Shown: piece after piece, positions 36,062-44,100 of the stretch
Numbering within the stretch: the stretch's first letter is position 1
Layout of the letters: each line of letters starts with the position of its first letter
NCBI RefSeq assembly: GCF_017744955.1
Contig: NZ_JAGIAG010000018.1
Location: forward strand, 1 to 64,000
DNA: 64,000 bases
Direction: 5' to 3'
Origin: Dokdonella sp.
GTDB lineage: Bacteria > Pseudomonadota > Gammaproteobacteria > Xanthomonadales > Rhodanobacteraceae
Translations under genes and position numbers: made by a program
The notes under the pieces: generated by a model
What the model was told of the DNA's origin: nothing
Seen by the model: only the letters and a program-made list of their open reading frames with translations
Databases searched by the model: none

Positions 36062-39000
36062 ATGAGTGAGAATCCGTTCTTCGATCGTCCGGTGCTGAAC
36101 TCACCGTACGACGTGCCCACCAAGCACTGGGAACTCGATGACCAGGGTCAACCGACCCAGGAAATTATTCCGAGCCGACGTCGGGCAGAATTCGTCACGC
36201 CTATCCCACTGCCGCGTAAGCGCAAGGGGGCGCAACAAAAGGATTTGCTGCTTGGTCAGCAGGACCTATCGACCGAATCCCAGCAGTATGCACATACTGC
36301 GATCATCAACGGCGTGCGCGCCGAGGTCGACCGTTGGCGCAGCCTACCGAATCCGAATGATTGGCGCGTCACACCCGAAACCGGACGCCTGCTGCAGCAC
36401 TGGCGCAGCCATGCGTTCACCGGTGTACGACCGTTTTTTTGTCAAGTCGAGGCCATCGAAACCGCGATCTGGCTGACCGAGGTCGCTCCGCAGATCGGCA
36501 GAAACGGCCAACGTTTCCTCGATCACATGGCCGATGCGAACGCCAATGCCAATCCCGATCTCGCACGCCTCGCTCTCAAACTCGCGACCGGTGCCGGCAA
36601 GACCACCGTGATGGCGATGCTGATCGCCTGGCAGACCGTCAACGCGGTACGCCGACCGACCAGCAAGCGCTTCACGCGAGGCTTTCTCGTCGTCACGCCG
36701 GGCCTGACCATTCGCGATCGCCTTCGCGTGCTCCAGCCGAACGATCCGGACAGCTACTACGCGAACCGCGAGCTCGTGCCGGCTGATCTGCTGCCCGATC
36801 TCGAACGCGCGAAGATCGTCATCACGAACTACCACGCGTTCAAACGACGCGACCGCCTGGAACTGTCGAAGACCGGCCGCCTACTGCTGCAAGGTCGCGG
36901 CGGCGAAGTACTCGATACGATCGAGACCGAAGGCCAGATGCTCCAGCGCGTGATGCCGGAACTGATGGGCCTTAAGAACATCCTCGCAATCAACGACGAA
37001 GCGCATCACTGTTACCGCGAGAAGCCGCGCCTGGACAACGAGGACGAAGACACCCTTCTTAAGGGCGAGGATCGCAAGGAAGCCGAGCGCAACAACGAGG
37101 CTGCGCGAGTATGGATTTCCGGTCTCGAAGCAGTAAACCGCACGCTCGGCATCGCGCGCGTGATAGATCTTTCGGCGACGCCGTTTTTCCTCGGCGGCTC
37201 CGGCTATGCGGAAGGCACGCTGTTCCCGTGGACGATGAGCGATTTCTCGCTGATGGACGCGATCGAATGCGGCATCGTCAAGCTGCCGCGCGTGCCGATC
37301 GCCGACAATCTGCCCGACGCCGCGGCGGAGATGCCGAAGTTCCGCGAGCTGTGGAAACACATTGGCAAAAAGATGCCGAAGAAGGGCCGCAGCACCGGCG
37401 GCCAGCTCGATCCGCTGAGCCTGCCGGTCGAATTGCAGACCGCGCTCGAAGCGCTCTACGGCCACTACGAAAAAACGTTCGAACTCTGGCGCAAGGCTGA
37501 CATCAAGGTTCCACCATGCTTCATCATCGTCTGCCAGAACACGGCGATCTCCAAGCTGGTCTATGACTTCATTTCCGGCTTCCGACGTACGAACGAGGAC
37601 GACTCCTCATCGTTCGAGCAGGGTCGGCTCGCGCTGTTTCGCAATTTCGATGAGCACGGCGAGCCGCAGCCGCGTCCGAACACCCTGCTGATCGACAGTG
37701 AGCAGCTCGAATCCGGCGAGGCGCTCGACACCAACTTCCGCGAATTTGCCGGCGACGAGATCGCACGCTTCCGCCGCGAGATCCTCGAACGCACCGGCGA
37801 CCCGCGCCAGGCCGAGGCCGTAACCGACCAGGACCTGCTGCGCGAGGTCATGAACACGGTCGGCAAGGAAGGCCGTCTCGGTGAAGCGATCCGTTGCGTC
37901 GTCTCGGTCTCGATGCTGACCGAAGGCTGGGACGCGAACACGGTGACCCACGTGCTCGGCGTACGTGCGTTCGGCACGCAGCTCCTTTGCGAGCAGGTCA
38001 TTGGCCGCGCGCTGCGCCGGCAGTCGTATGAACTCAACGCGGAAGGCCTGTTCGACGTCGAGTACGCCGACGTGCTCGGCATTCCGTTCGATTTCACCGC
38101 GAAACCCGTCATCGCCCCCCCGCAGCCGCCACGCGAGACCGTGCAGGTGCGCGCCGTACGTCCCGAGCGCGACGCACTGGAGATCGCGTTCCCGCGCGTC
38201 GCCGGTTACCGCACCGAACTGCCCGAGGACCGGCTCACCGCGCGATTCACCGACGACTCCGTGCTCGAACTCACGCCGGACTTGATCGGCCCGTCGATCA
38301 CGAAGAACGCCGGCATCATCGGCGAAGGCGTCGACTTGAGCCTCATGCACACCGGCGACGTGCGCCTGTCGACCGTGCTCTACCGCCTCACCCAACGCCT
38401 GCTGATGACCAAGTGGCGCGATCCCGGCGAAGCGCCGCGCTTCGCGCTGTTCGGCCAATTGAAACGCATCACCAAGGAATGGCTCGACACCTGCCTCGTC
38501 TGCAAGGGCGGCACGTTCCCGGCGCAGTTGCTGTATCAGGAACTCGCCGATATCGCCTGCAACCGTATCACCGCAGCGATCACGCTGGACCAGATCGGCC
38601 GGAACCCGGTCAAGGCGATCCTCGATCCTTACAACCCGCGTGGGTCGACGCGCCACGTCAACTTCACGACCTCGCGCAGCGATCGCTGGCAGACTGACGC
38701 ACGTAGGTGCCACGTCAACTGGATTGTGCTCGACAGCGGCTGGGAAGCCGAGTTCTGCCGCGTCGCCGAGTCGCACCCGCGTGTGCTCGCCTATGCGAAG
38801 AACCACGGCCTCGGCCTCGAAGTGCCCTACCGCTTCGGTTCGCAAACGCGCAAGTACCTGCCGGATTTCATCGTCCGCATCGACGATGGCCGCGGCGTGG
38901 ACGATCCGCTGAACCTCATCATCGAGATCAAGGGCTACCGCCGCGAGGACGCTAAGGAGAAGAAGTCCACGATGGACACCTACTGGATTCCCGGCGTCAA

Positions 39001-39220
39001 CCACCTCGGCAGCCACGGCCGCTGGGCTTTCGCCGAGTTCGGCGACGTGTACGAATTGCAAGAAGATTTCGCCAAGAAGGTCAAATCTGAGTTCGACAAG
39101 ATGATCTCGAACGTTGCTCGTTCGGGGGGGGCTCCAGGAGCAAGGCGGTTGGCTAACGCGGGGGGCAGCGAGCCGAACCTTGAGCCGATTCCTCGTCGCA
39201 GAAGCGAGTTGGATGAATGA
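36062..39220 (+). CDS. Type III-like restriction endonuclease (SF2 helicase + PD-(D/E)xK), C-terminus fused to a VapB tail
   Basis: About 1052 residues from the ATG at 36062. The SF2 motor has Walker A LATGAGKTT (about 174-182), DEAH box NDEAHHC (about 311), SAT (371-373), TEGWD (620) and QVIGRALRR (645-653). The nuclease motif is PDF...IIEIKGY (Asp 934, Glu 954, Lys 956). The architecture is that of Res proteins paired with a beta-class methyltransferase; I believe it belongs to the group catalogued as BPTD_3080. The native end should be near EFDKMIS. After eight Gs, the tail GARRLANAGGSEPNLEPIPR followed by RRSELDE looks like the end of a VapB antitoxin. The stop overlaps vapC. Confidence 0.9.
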   Translation: MSENPFFDRPVLNSPYDVPTKHWELDDQGQPTQEIIPSRRRAEFVTPIPLPRKRKGAQQKDLLLGQQDLSTESQQYAHTAIINGVRAEVDRWRSLPNPNDWRVTPETGRLLQHWRSHAFTGVRPFFCQVEAIETAIWLTEVAPQIGRNGQRFLDHMADANANANPDLARLALKLATGAGKTTVMAMLIAWQTVNAVRRPTSKRFTRGFLVVTPGLTIRDRLRVLQPNDPDSYYANRELVPADLLPDLERAKIVITNYHAFKRRDRLELSKTGRLLLQGRGGEVLDTIETEGQMLQRVMPELMGLKNILAINDEAHHCYREKPRLDNEDEDTLLKGEDRKEAERNNEAARVWISGLEAVNRTLGIARVIDLSATPFFLGGSGYAEGTLFPWTMSDFSLMDAIECGIVKLPRVPIADNLPDAAAEMPKFRELWKHIGKKMPKKGRSTGGQLDPLSLPVELQTALEALYGHYEKTFELWRKADIKVPPCFIIVCQNTAISKLVYDFISGFRRTNEDDSSSFEQGRLALFRNFDEHGEPQPRPNTLLIDSEQLESGEALDTNFREFAGDEIARFRREILERTGDPRQAEAVTDQDLLREVMNTVGKEGRLGEAIRCVVSVSMLTEGWDANTVTHVLGVRAFGTQLLCEQVIGRALRRQSYELNAEGLFDVEYADVLGIPFDFTAKPVIAPPQPPRETVQVRAVRPERDALEIAFPRVAGYRTELPEDRLTARFTDDSVLELTPDLIGPSITKNAGIIGEGVDLSLMHTGDVRLSTVLYRLTQRLLMTKWRDPGEAPRFALFGQLKRITKEWLDTCLVCKGGTFPAQLLYQELADIACNRITAAITLDQIGRNPVKAILDPYNPRGSTRHVNFTTSRSDRWQTDARRCHVNWIVLDSGWEAEFCRVAESHPRVLAYAKNHGLGLEVPYRFGSQTRKYLPDFIVRIDDGRGVDDPLNLIIEIKGYRREDAKEKKSTMDTYWIPGVNHLGSHGRWAFAEFGDVYELQEDFAKKVKSEFDKMISNVARSGGAPGARRLANAGGSEPNLEPIPRRRSELDE
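39124..39131. repeat. Run of eight Gs at the Res/VapB-tail junction
   Basis: The homopolymer lies within Ser-Gly-Gly codons near residue 1021 of the restriction protein. One extra G would stop translation at the TAA 39154-39156. One fewer would shift the frame past the vapC start codon. It is a possible slippage site. Confidence 0.7.
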
Positions 39221-39582
39221 TTCTTGTTGATACGTCAGTGTGGGTTGACCACCTCAGAACCAGCGTTACGAAGCTAGCAGAGCTTCTGCATGCAGACTCG
39301 GTAATGATGCATTCGGCGGTGCTGGGTGAATTGGCTTGCGGGAGCCTGGCGAATCGATCGCAGCGGATAGAGGATTGGAAAGCTCTTCCACCCGTCAAGG
39401 AGTTTTGCAATGGAGCGGCCCTGGATCTGATCGAGAGTCACGGCTTGATGAGCCGTGGAATCGGACTGGTCGATGTCCATCTTCTATGCTCGGTGCTGAA
39501 TCACCCGGGATGCTTGTTGTGGACGCGTGACAAGCGACTCCGCGATATCGCGGAAGAGCTTTTGATCTCATTTTGCGAGTAG
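39217..39582 (+). CDS. vapC: VapC-type PIN-domain ribonuclease toxin, without a complete antitoxin
   Basis: 121 residues. PIN acidic residues: Asp5 in MILVDTSVWVDHL, Glu about 43 in SAVLGELACG, and Asp about 86 and 104 in GLVDVHLLC and WTRDKRL. The sequence is that of VapC toxins that normally follow a small VapB gene with an ATGA overlap. That overlap is preserved here, but the upstream gene is the restriction nuclease and only a VapB-like tail remains. VapC proteins cleave tRNA or rRNA. All acidic residues appear intact, so the toxin may be active or held by another antitoxin. Confidence 0.88.
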   Translation: MILVDTSVWVDHLRTSVTKLAELLHADSVMMHSAVLGELACGSLANRSQRIEDWKALPPVKEFCNGAALDLIESHGLMSRGIGLVDVHLLCSVLNHPGCLLWTRDKRLRDIAEELLISFCE

Positions 39583-39595
39583 GATTTGGAAGTCC

Positions 39596-42427
39596 ATGGC
39601 CAAGAAGCAGCAGCTCCCGAAGACCATCGCCGCGCTGACCCACGCCGATGCGAAGCGCAAGAACTTGCCCACAGCCGAGATGCAATCGGTCATGCAGAAG
39701 GGCGAGCGCGAGGCGGTCAAGGTCGCCTATGCGCGCGGTGCGCACGGGCTGGAGGACGAGAAGCAGCAGCGCAACCGCGACCTCGACCCGCAGCTCGTCT
39801 GGCGCGGTAAGGACCAGCAGGACTGGTCCGACCTCGTCGTCAACGCGCCGCCGCTGTACATCCAGGAGAAGGTGCATCCGAAGGCGTTGATCGACGACCT
39901 CAAGCGGCGAAGCGAAGCCGGCAAGGGCGCCCAAGCCGGCACGATGGACGACCTCTTCGCCGACTTTAACGGCATCCCCGAAGGCGCCGACAAGACCGAA
40001 TTCTACCAGCACGACGCGAACTGGCAGAACCGCATGATCCTCGGCGACAGCCTGCAAGTGATGGCCTCGCTGGCCGAGCGTGAGGGGCTGCGCGGCCAGG
40101 TGCAGTGCATCTACTTCGATCCGCCCTACGGCATCAAATTCAACAGCAACTTCCAGTGGTCGACGACCAGCCGCGACGTCAAGGACGGCAACACCGCGCA
40201 CATTACGCGTGAGCCGGAACAGGTCAAGGCGTTCCGCGACACCTGGCGCGACGGCATCCATTCCTACCTGACCTATCTGCGCGACCGATTGACGGTGGCA
40301 CGCGACCTGCTGACCGAGTCTGGCTCGATCTTTGTACAGATCGGCGAAGAGAACGTTCACCGCGTGCGTGGCGTGATGGATGAAGTATTTGGGGATGACC
40401 ACCTAATTGCGCAAATCAATGTACTGAAAACGGCGACGCCGAGCGCGCTTCTCGACGACAATTTCTTCTACTTGCTTTGGTACGGAAAGAATCGCAAAGA
40501 CACCAAATTCCGCACTTTGTTGCTCGACAAGCCAATGGGAGAATGGGTCTCCGAAACTCGTGGTGGTTCATGGGGGCTAAAATCCACGCCAGTTGACTAC
40601 CGCCCGCTTGAGCCTTCTGAACGCGACGATCCAACCACAATTCCACAGGGCGAGGTGTATGCCCTTTCAAAGACGAACTCAGCTGGACCAGCAGCGGCGG
40701 ATCGCCCATTCGTCTTTCGTGGCAAGGCATTCTCGGCTGGTGCGAATGCTCATTGGAAGACAACCAGTGAAGGGATGGAGCGTCTAGTCAAAGCAGATCG
40801 ACTTGAAACGCGAGGTGGTCCGCCGTGGATGCGGAAATTTCATTCGGATAGTCCGTTCAAGCGTATGACCAACGCATGGTTGGACACATCGGGTAAATCC
40901 ACTTTACGTTGGTATGTTGTCCAAACAGATACGCCGATCATTCAACGATGTGTATTGATGGCTTCAGACCCGGGAGACCTCGTGCTTGATCCTACCTGCG
41001 GCTCCGGCACCACCGCCTATGTCGCGGAACAGTGGGGCCGCCGTTGGATCACGATCGACACTTCGCGCGTCGCGCTGGCGTTGGCGCGCGCGCGCATCAT
41101 GGGTGCGCGCTATCCGTTCTACCTGCTGGCCGACTCCCTTGAGGGTCAGCAGAAGGAAGCCGACGTCACTCGTACCGTGCCAAAGTCCGCGGCGACCTGG
41201 GGCAACATCCGCCACGGCTTCGTCTACGAGCGCGTGCCGCACATCACGCTGAAGTCAATCGGCAAAAACGCCGAGATCGATGTGATCTGGGACAAGTACC
41301 AGCAGGTGCTGGAGCCGCTGCGCGAGAAATTGAACAAGGAGGAAGGCACGCACTGGGCGGAATGGGAGATTCCGCGCAGTAACGAAAAGCTATCTCTCGG
41401 CGGCAAGGTGTTTCATGAGAAATGGTGGCAGCAGCGCATCGCACGCCAAAAGGAGATTGATGCCTCGATCGCCACCAAGGCCGAGTACGAATACCTCTAT
41501 GACAAGCCCTACGACGACAAGCGAAAGGTCCGTGTCGCCGGTCCTTTTACCGTCGAAAGCCTGCTGCCGCACCGCGTACTCGGCGTGGACGAGAACGACG
41601 AGCTGATCGATGGCGTCGGCGATGAGAAGGCCGGCTACGGTGACAGCCGCGACTTCGTGCAGATTATCCTCGAAGCCCTGCGTGTCGCCGGTGTGCAGCA
41701 GGCACACAAGGAAGACCGCATCATCTTCACAACCCTGACGCCGTGGCCCGGCAGCCTGATCTGCGCCGAAGGACGATACACGGAAGGCGACAAGGAGAAG
41801 CGCGCCGCGGTCTTCATCGGCCCGGAGTTCGGCACGGTTTCGCGCCCCGACCTCGTCTCCGCTGCGCGCGAAGCCGGCGACGCCGACTTCGACGTGTTGA
41901 TCGCCTGCGCCTTCAACTACGACGCGCACTCGACGGACTTCGCCAAACTCGGCCGCATCCCCGTACTCAAGGCGCGCATGAATGCCGATCTGCACATGGC
42001 CGAAGATCTCAAGAACACCGGCAAGGGCAACCTGTTTGTTATCTTCGGCGAACCCGACATCGACATCCTCGACGCCGACCCCGACAGCGCGCCCGGCCAA
42101 CTCCGCGTCAAAGTCAATGGCGTGGACGTGTTCAAGCCGAATCTCGGCAAGATCGAATCCAGCAGCACCGACGAAATCGCCTGCTGGTTCATCGACACCG
42201 ACTACAACGAAGAATCCTTCTTTGTCCGCCACGCCTACTTCCTCGGCGCGAACGATCCCTACAAGGCTCTTAAGACCACACTGAAAGCCGAGATCGACGA
42301 AGATGCCTGGACCACACTACACAGCGACATCTCACGCCCCTTCGACAAGCCGACCTCCGGCCGCATCGCCGTTAAGGTCATCAACCACCTCGGCGACGAA
42401 GTAATGAAAGTGTTCAAGGTCACATAG
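39596..42427 (+). CDS. Type III-like DNA methyltransferase (beta-class N4/N6 adenine/cytosine)
   Basis: 943 residues. Motif IV YFDPPYGIKFNS (DPPY about 175-178) precedes motif I LDPTCGSGTTAYVAEQ (about 465), the beta-class order typical of Mod subunits. Between them, about residues 265-465, lies the target-recognition region, which is encoded by visibly more A+T-rich DNA than the flanks. The C-terminal 450 residues (KVFHEKWWQQRIARQKEIDA and beyond) are specific to this Mod group. It would protect the site cut by the Res protein at 36062. It starts 13 bases after vapC and ends 3 bases before X. Confidence 0.93.
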   Translation: MAKKQQLPKTIAALTHADAKRKNLPTAEMQSVMQKGEREAVKVAYARGAHGLEDEKQQRNRDLDPQLVWRGKDQQDWSDLVVNAPPLYIQEKVHPKALIDDLKRRSEAGKGAQAGTMDDLFADFNGIPEGADKTEFYQHDANWQNRMILGDSLQVMASLAEREGLRGQVQCIYFDPPYGIKFNSNFQWSTTSRDVKDGNTAHITREPEQVKAFRDTWRDGIHSYLTYLRDRLTVARDLLTESGSIFVQIGEENVHRVRGVMDEVFGDDHLIAQINVLKTATPSALLDDNFFYLLWYGKNRKDTKFRTLLLDKPMGEWVSETRGGSWGLKSTPVDYRPLEPSERDDPTTIPQGEVYALSKTNSAGPAAADRPFVFRGKAFSAGANAHWKTTSEGMERLVKADRLETRGGPPWMRKFHSDSPFKRMTNAWLDTSGKSTLRWYVVQTDTPIIQRCVLMASDPGDLVLDPTCGSGTTAYVAEQWGRRWITIDTSRVALALARARIMGARYPFYLLADSLEGQQKEADVTRTVPKSAATWGNIRHGFVYERVPHITLKSIGKNAEIDVIWDKYQQVLEPLREKLNKEEGTHWAEWEIPRSNEKLSLGGKVFHEKWWQQRIARQKEIDASIATKAEYEYLYDKPYDDKRKVRVAGPFTVESLLPHRVLGVDENDELIDGVGDEKAGYGDSRDFVQIILEALRVAGVQQAHKEDRIIFTTLTPWPGSLICAEGRYTEGDKEKRAAVFIGPEFGTVSRPDLVSAAREAGDADFDVLIACAFNYDAHSTDFAKLGRIPVLKARMNADLHMAEDLKNTGKGNLFVIFGEPDIDILDADPDSAPGQLRVKVNGVDVFKPNLGKIESSSTDEIACWFIDTDYNEESFFVRHAYFLGANDPYKALKTTLKAEIDEDAWTTLHSDISRPFDKPTSGRIAVKVINHLGDEVMKVFKVT

Positions 42428-42430
42428 ATC

Positions 42431-42997
42431 GTGAGCGCGAACGAGCCCGGCATGGCGAAGCCCAGACTTCTCGTTGGCGATCTTCATGAACGTCACACCG
42501 GGCTGACGGCCGCCCTCGGTGGAACCTTCTTTGAGGCAGCATGCGTTTGCTTCAGCCGTCATCACGAGTCGCCTGTCGATGTGGAGATCGTGCGGAAGGA
42601 AGGAAGCGCTGTTCGAGAATTTGCCTTCGATCCTCCCGATGAAAGGGAACGCAACGCCCACGCGAATGAGATCGACGCAACGGAAGCCGGAGCCTACGGC
42701 GTGAGTCTTGCTGCGGTTGAGGCTGTGGAATCGCTCGTCGCCGTCCGGCGCGCGGAGACGCTTTCCGGCGCGGATTGGTATGTGGCCCCAGTAGGTGCAG
42801 CATCCGACGACTTGGAAGCCTGCTATCGCTTAGAAGTCTCCGGCACCGATACCGGCACCCTCTCCGTCGTTGAGACACGCCTGAGCCAAAAGGTCCAGCA
42901 GACCAGGGCTGGCAAGTGCAACTTGCCCGCCATAGCTTCCGTCGTTGGATTCAAACAACGCGTTGTCGCAATCCGGAAGGTGGATGATTCGCTGTGA
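42431..42997 (+). CDS. Uncharacterised protein X of the defence-type operon, GTG start
   Basis: 188 residues from GTG 42431, three bases after the methyltransferase stop; an ATG at 42452 is an alternative. No family was recognised. The N-terminal half has KPRLLVGDLHERHTGLTAAL and SPVDVEIVRKEGS. The C-terminal half reads CYRLEVSGTDTGTLSVVETR and NLPAIASVVGFKQRVVAIRK. It appears globular, soluble and beta-rich with no membrane segment or nuclease motif. Its stop overlaps the GTG of Y (GTGA), so X and Y are translated together and probably form a complex. Confidence 0.75.
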   Translation: MSANEPGMAKPRLLVGDLHERHTGLTAALGGTFFEAACVCFSRHHESPVDVEIVRKEGSAVREFAFDPPDERERNAHANEIDATEAGAYGVSLAAVEAVESLVAVRRAETLSGADWYVAPVGAASDDLEACYRLEVSGTDTGTLSVVETRLSQKVQQTRAGKCNLPAIASVVGFKQRVVAIRKVDDSL

Positions 42998-44100
42998 GCT
43001 GGACCACCTTCCATGCCGAGAGCGAGAAGCTAGCAATTGAGGCACATCTCGCAACTAAGAGCCGTGAGTATGAGCGAGCGTATGAACTCTATCGGCGAGC
43101 TGCTGAGGCCGAATACCATGCACTTGGCCTTGTTGATCCATCCAAGTTGCGGACGCGTGCCGTTACAGCGGTCAGCGCGGTCGCGCTCTGGTTCAAGGCG
43201 CAGGAATACGCCGCTGCGGAACAATTGGCGCACCAAATGTTGGCTGACGCAACAGTACCGGAGTTCGCGAGAAGTGATCTGCGGAATCTCGTGCAGGCGA
43301 TATGGACGGAAGCTTCCAAGAAATCTGCGGGAGTCGCGTTCCTTCCCGGCCAGGTCGCCGTATCAGTTAGAGGTGGCGAAGTCGTTACGGGCGGCGCGCC
43401 GCTGGATCTGATCGTTGAGAAGGTCCAAACCATCCAATCATTGTTCTATCGCACTATCGAATACTTGCAAGGAGCTTCGCATCGACGATCTGGAAGGCCG
43501 TCGAGGGAAATCCAGGACGCTTGCCGCCCTTGGTTGTTCCAGGCGGCGCCGGGCAGCTATCAATTCACGGTCGCAATACAGACGCCTGCCCAACCAGACT
43601 TCTTCAAAGCCGATGTTGAGCCCGAGCGCGTCGCCACCCATTTTCTCGACGTGGTTGGTGCGTCAGCGAGTGACGATGCTGCACGAATGGAAGTACTGGT
43701 TCCGGACCCAACCTACCGGAGCACATTCTTGAAGTTGACTCGGAACCTTGCGCCTACGGGCAAGAGCTTCGATGCGATAGAACTTCGGGGTGCGGGCGAT
43801 GCTCGACCGGTTTCCCTGGGCATTGAGGCGCGCGTGAACATTCGGAAGGCGCTCAAGATGGAACAAGCGCCATCAGTCCTCAGCGCGTCGACAGTTGAGG
43901 AACTGAGGGGAACGCTTCGTGCGGTGCATCTCGACAAGGACTGGTTGGATATCATGGTCGATGGCGTGCCGACGCATGTCATTGGCTTAGAGGATGCTGT
44001 CGATGACGTAATCGGACCGATGGTCAATAAGCAGATCATCGTCCGCGTGAACCGCTCTGCCGGCAAACTCTTCTACGTTGATATCGAACTGGCGGAATGA
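42994..44100 (+). CDS. Uncharacterised protein Y with N-terminal TPR/MIT-like helices, GTG start
   Basis: 368 residues from GTG 42994. Residues 1-100 are helical and TPR-like (EYERAYELYRRAAEAEYHAL, YAAAEQLAHQMLADATVPEF). A middle beta domain follows (APGSYQFTVAIQTPAQPDFF, ATHFLDVVGASASDDAARME). The C-terminal portion (SVEELRGTLRAVHLDKDWLD-like, IGPMVNKQIIVRVNRSAGKL) resembles a small SH3-like barrel. No known family is assigned. It may be a sensor or scaffold for the RelE-UvrD protein, whose start overlaps its stop by 4 bp (ATGA). Confidence 0.75.
   Translation: MSWTTFHAESEKLAIEAHLATKSREYERAYELYRRAAEAEYHALGLVDPSKLRTRAVTAVSAVALWFKAQEYAAAEQLAHQMLADATVPEFARSDLRNLVQAIWTEASKKSAGVAFLPGQVAVSVRGGEVVTGGAPLDLIVEKVQTIQSLFYRTIEYLQGASHRRSGRPSREIQDACRPWLFQAAPGSYQFTVAIQTPAQPDFFKADVEPERVATHFLDVVGASASDDAARMEVLVPDPTYRSTFLKLTRNLAPTGKSFDAIELRGAGDARPVSLGIEARVNIRKALKMEQAPSVLSASTVEELRGTLRAVHLDKDWLDIMVDGVPTHVIGLEDAVDDVIGPMVNKQIIVRVNRSAGKLFYVDIELAE

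Noticed and set aside
39140..39220. A separate complete vapB gene
   Set aside because: There is no start codon with a ribosome-binding site and no N-terminal DNA-binding region. Only the tail remains, in frame with the restriction gene.
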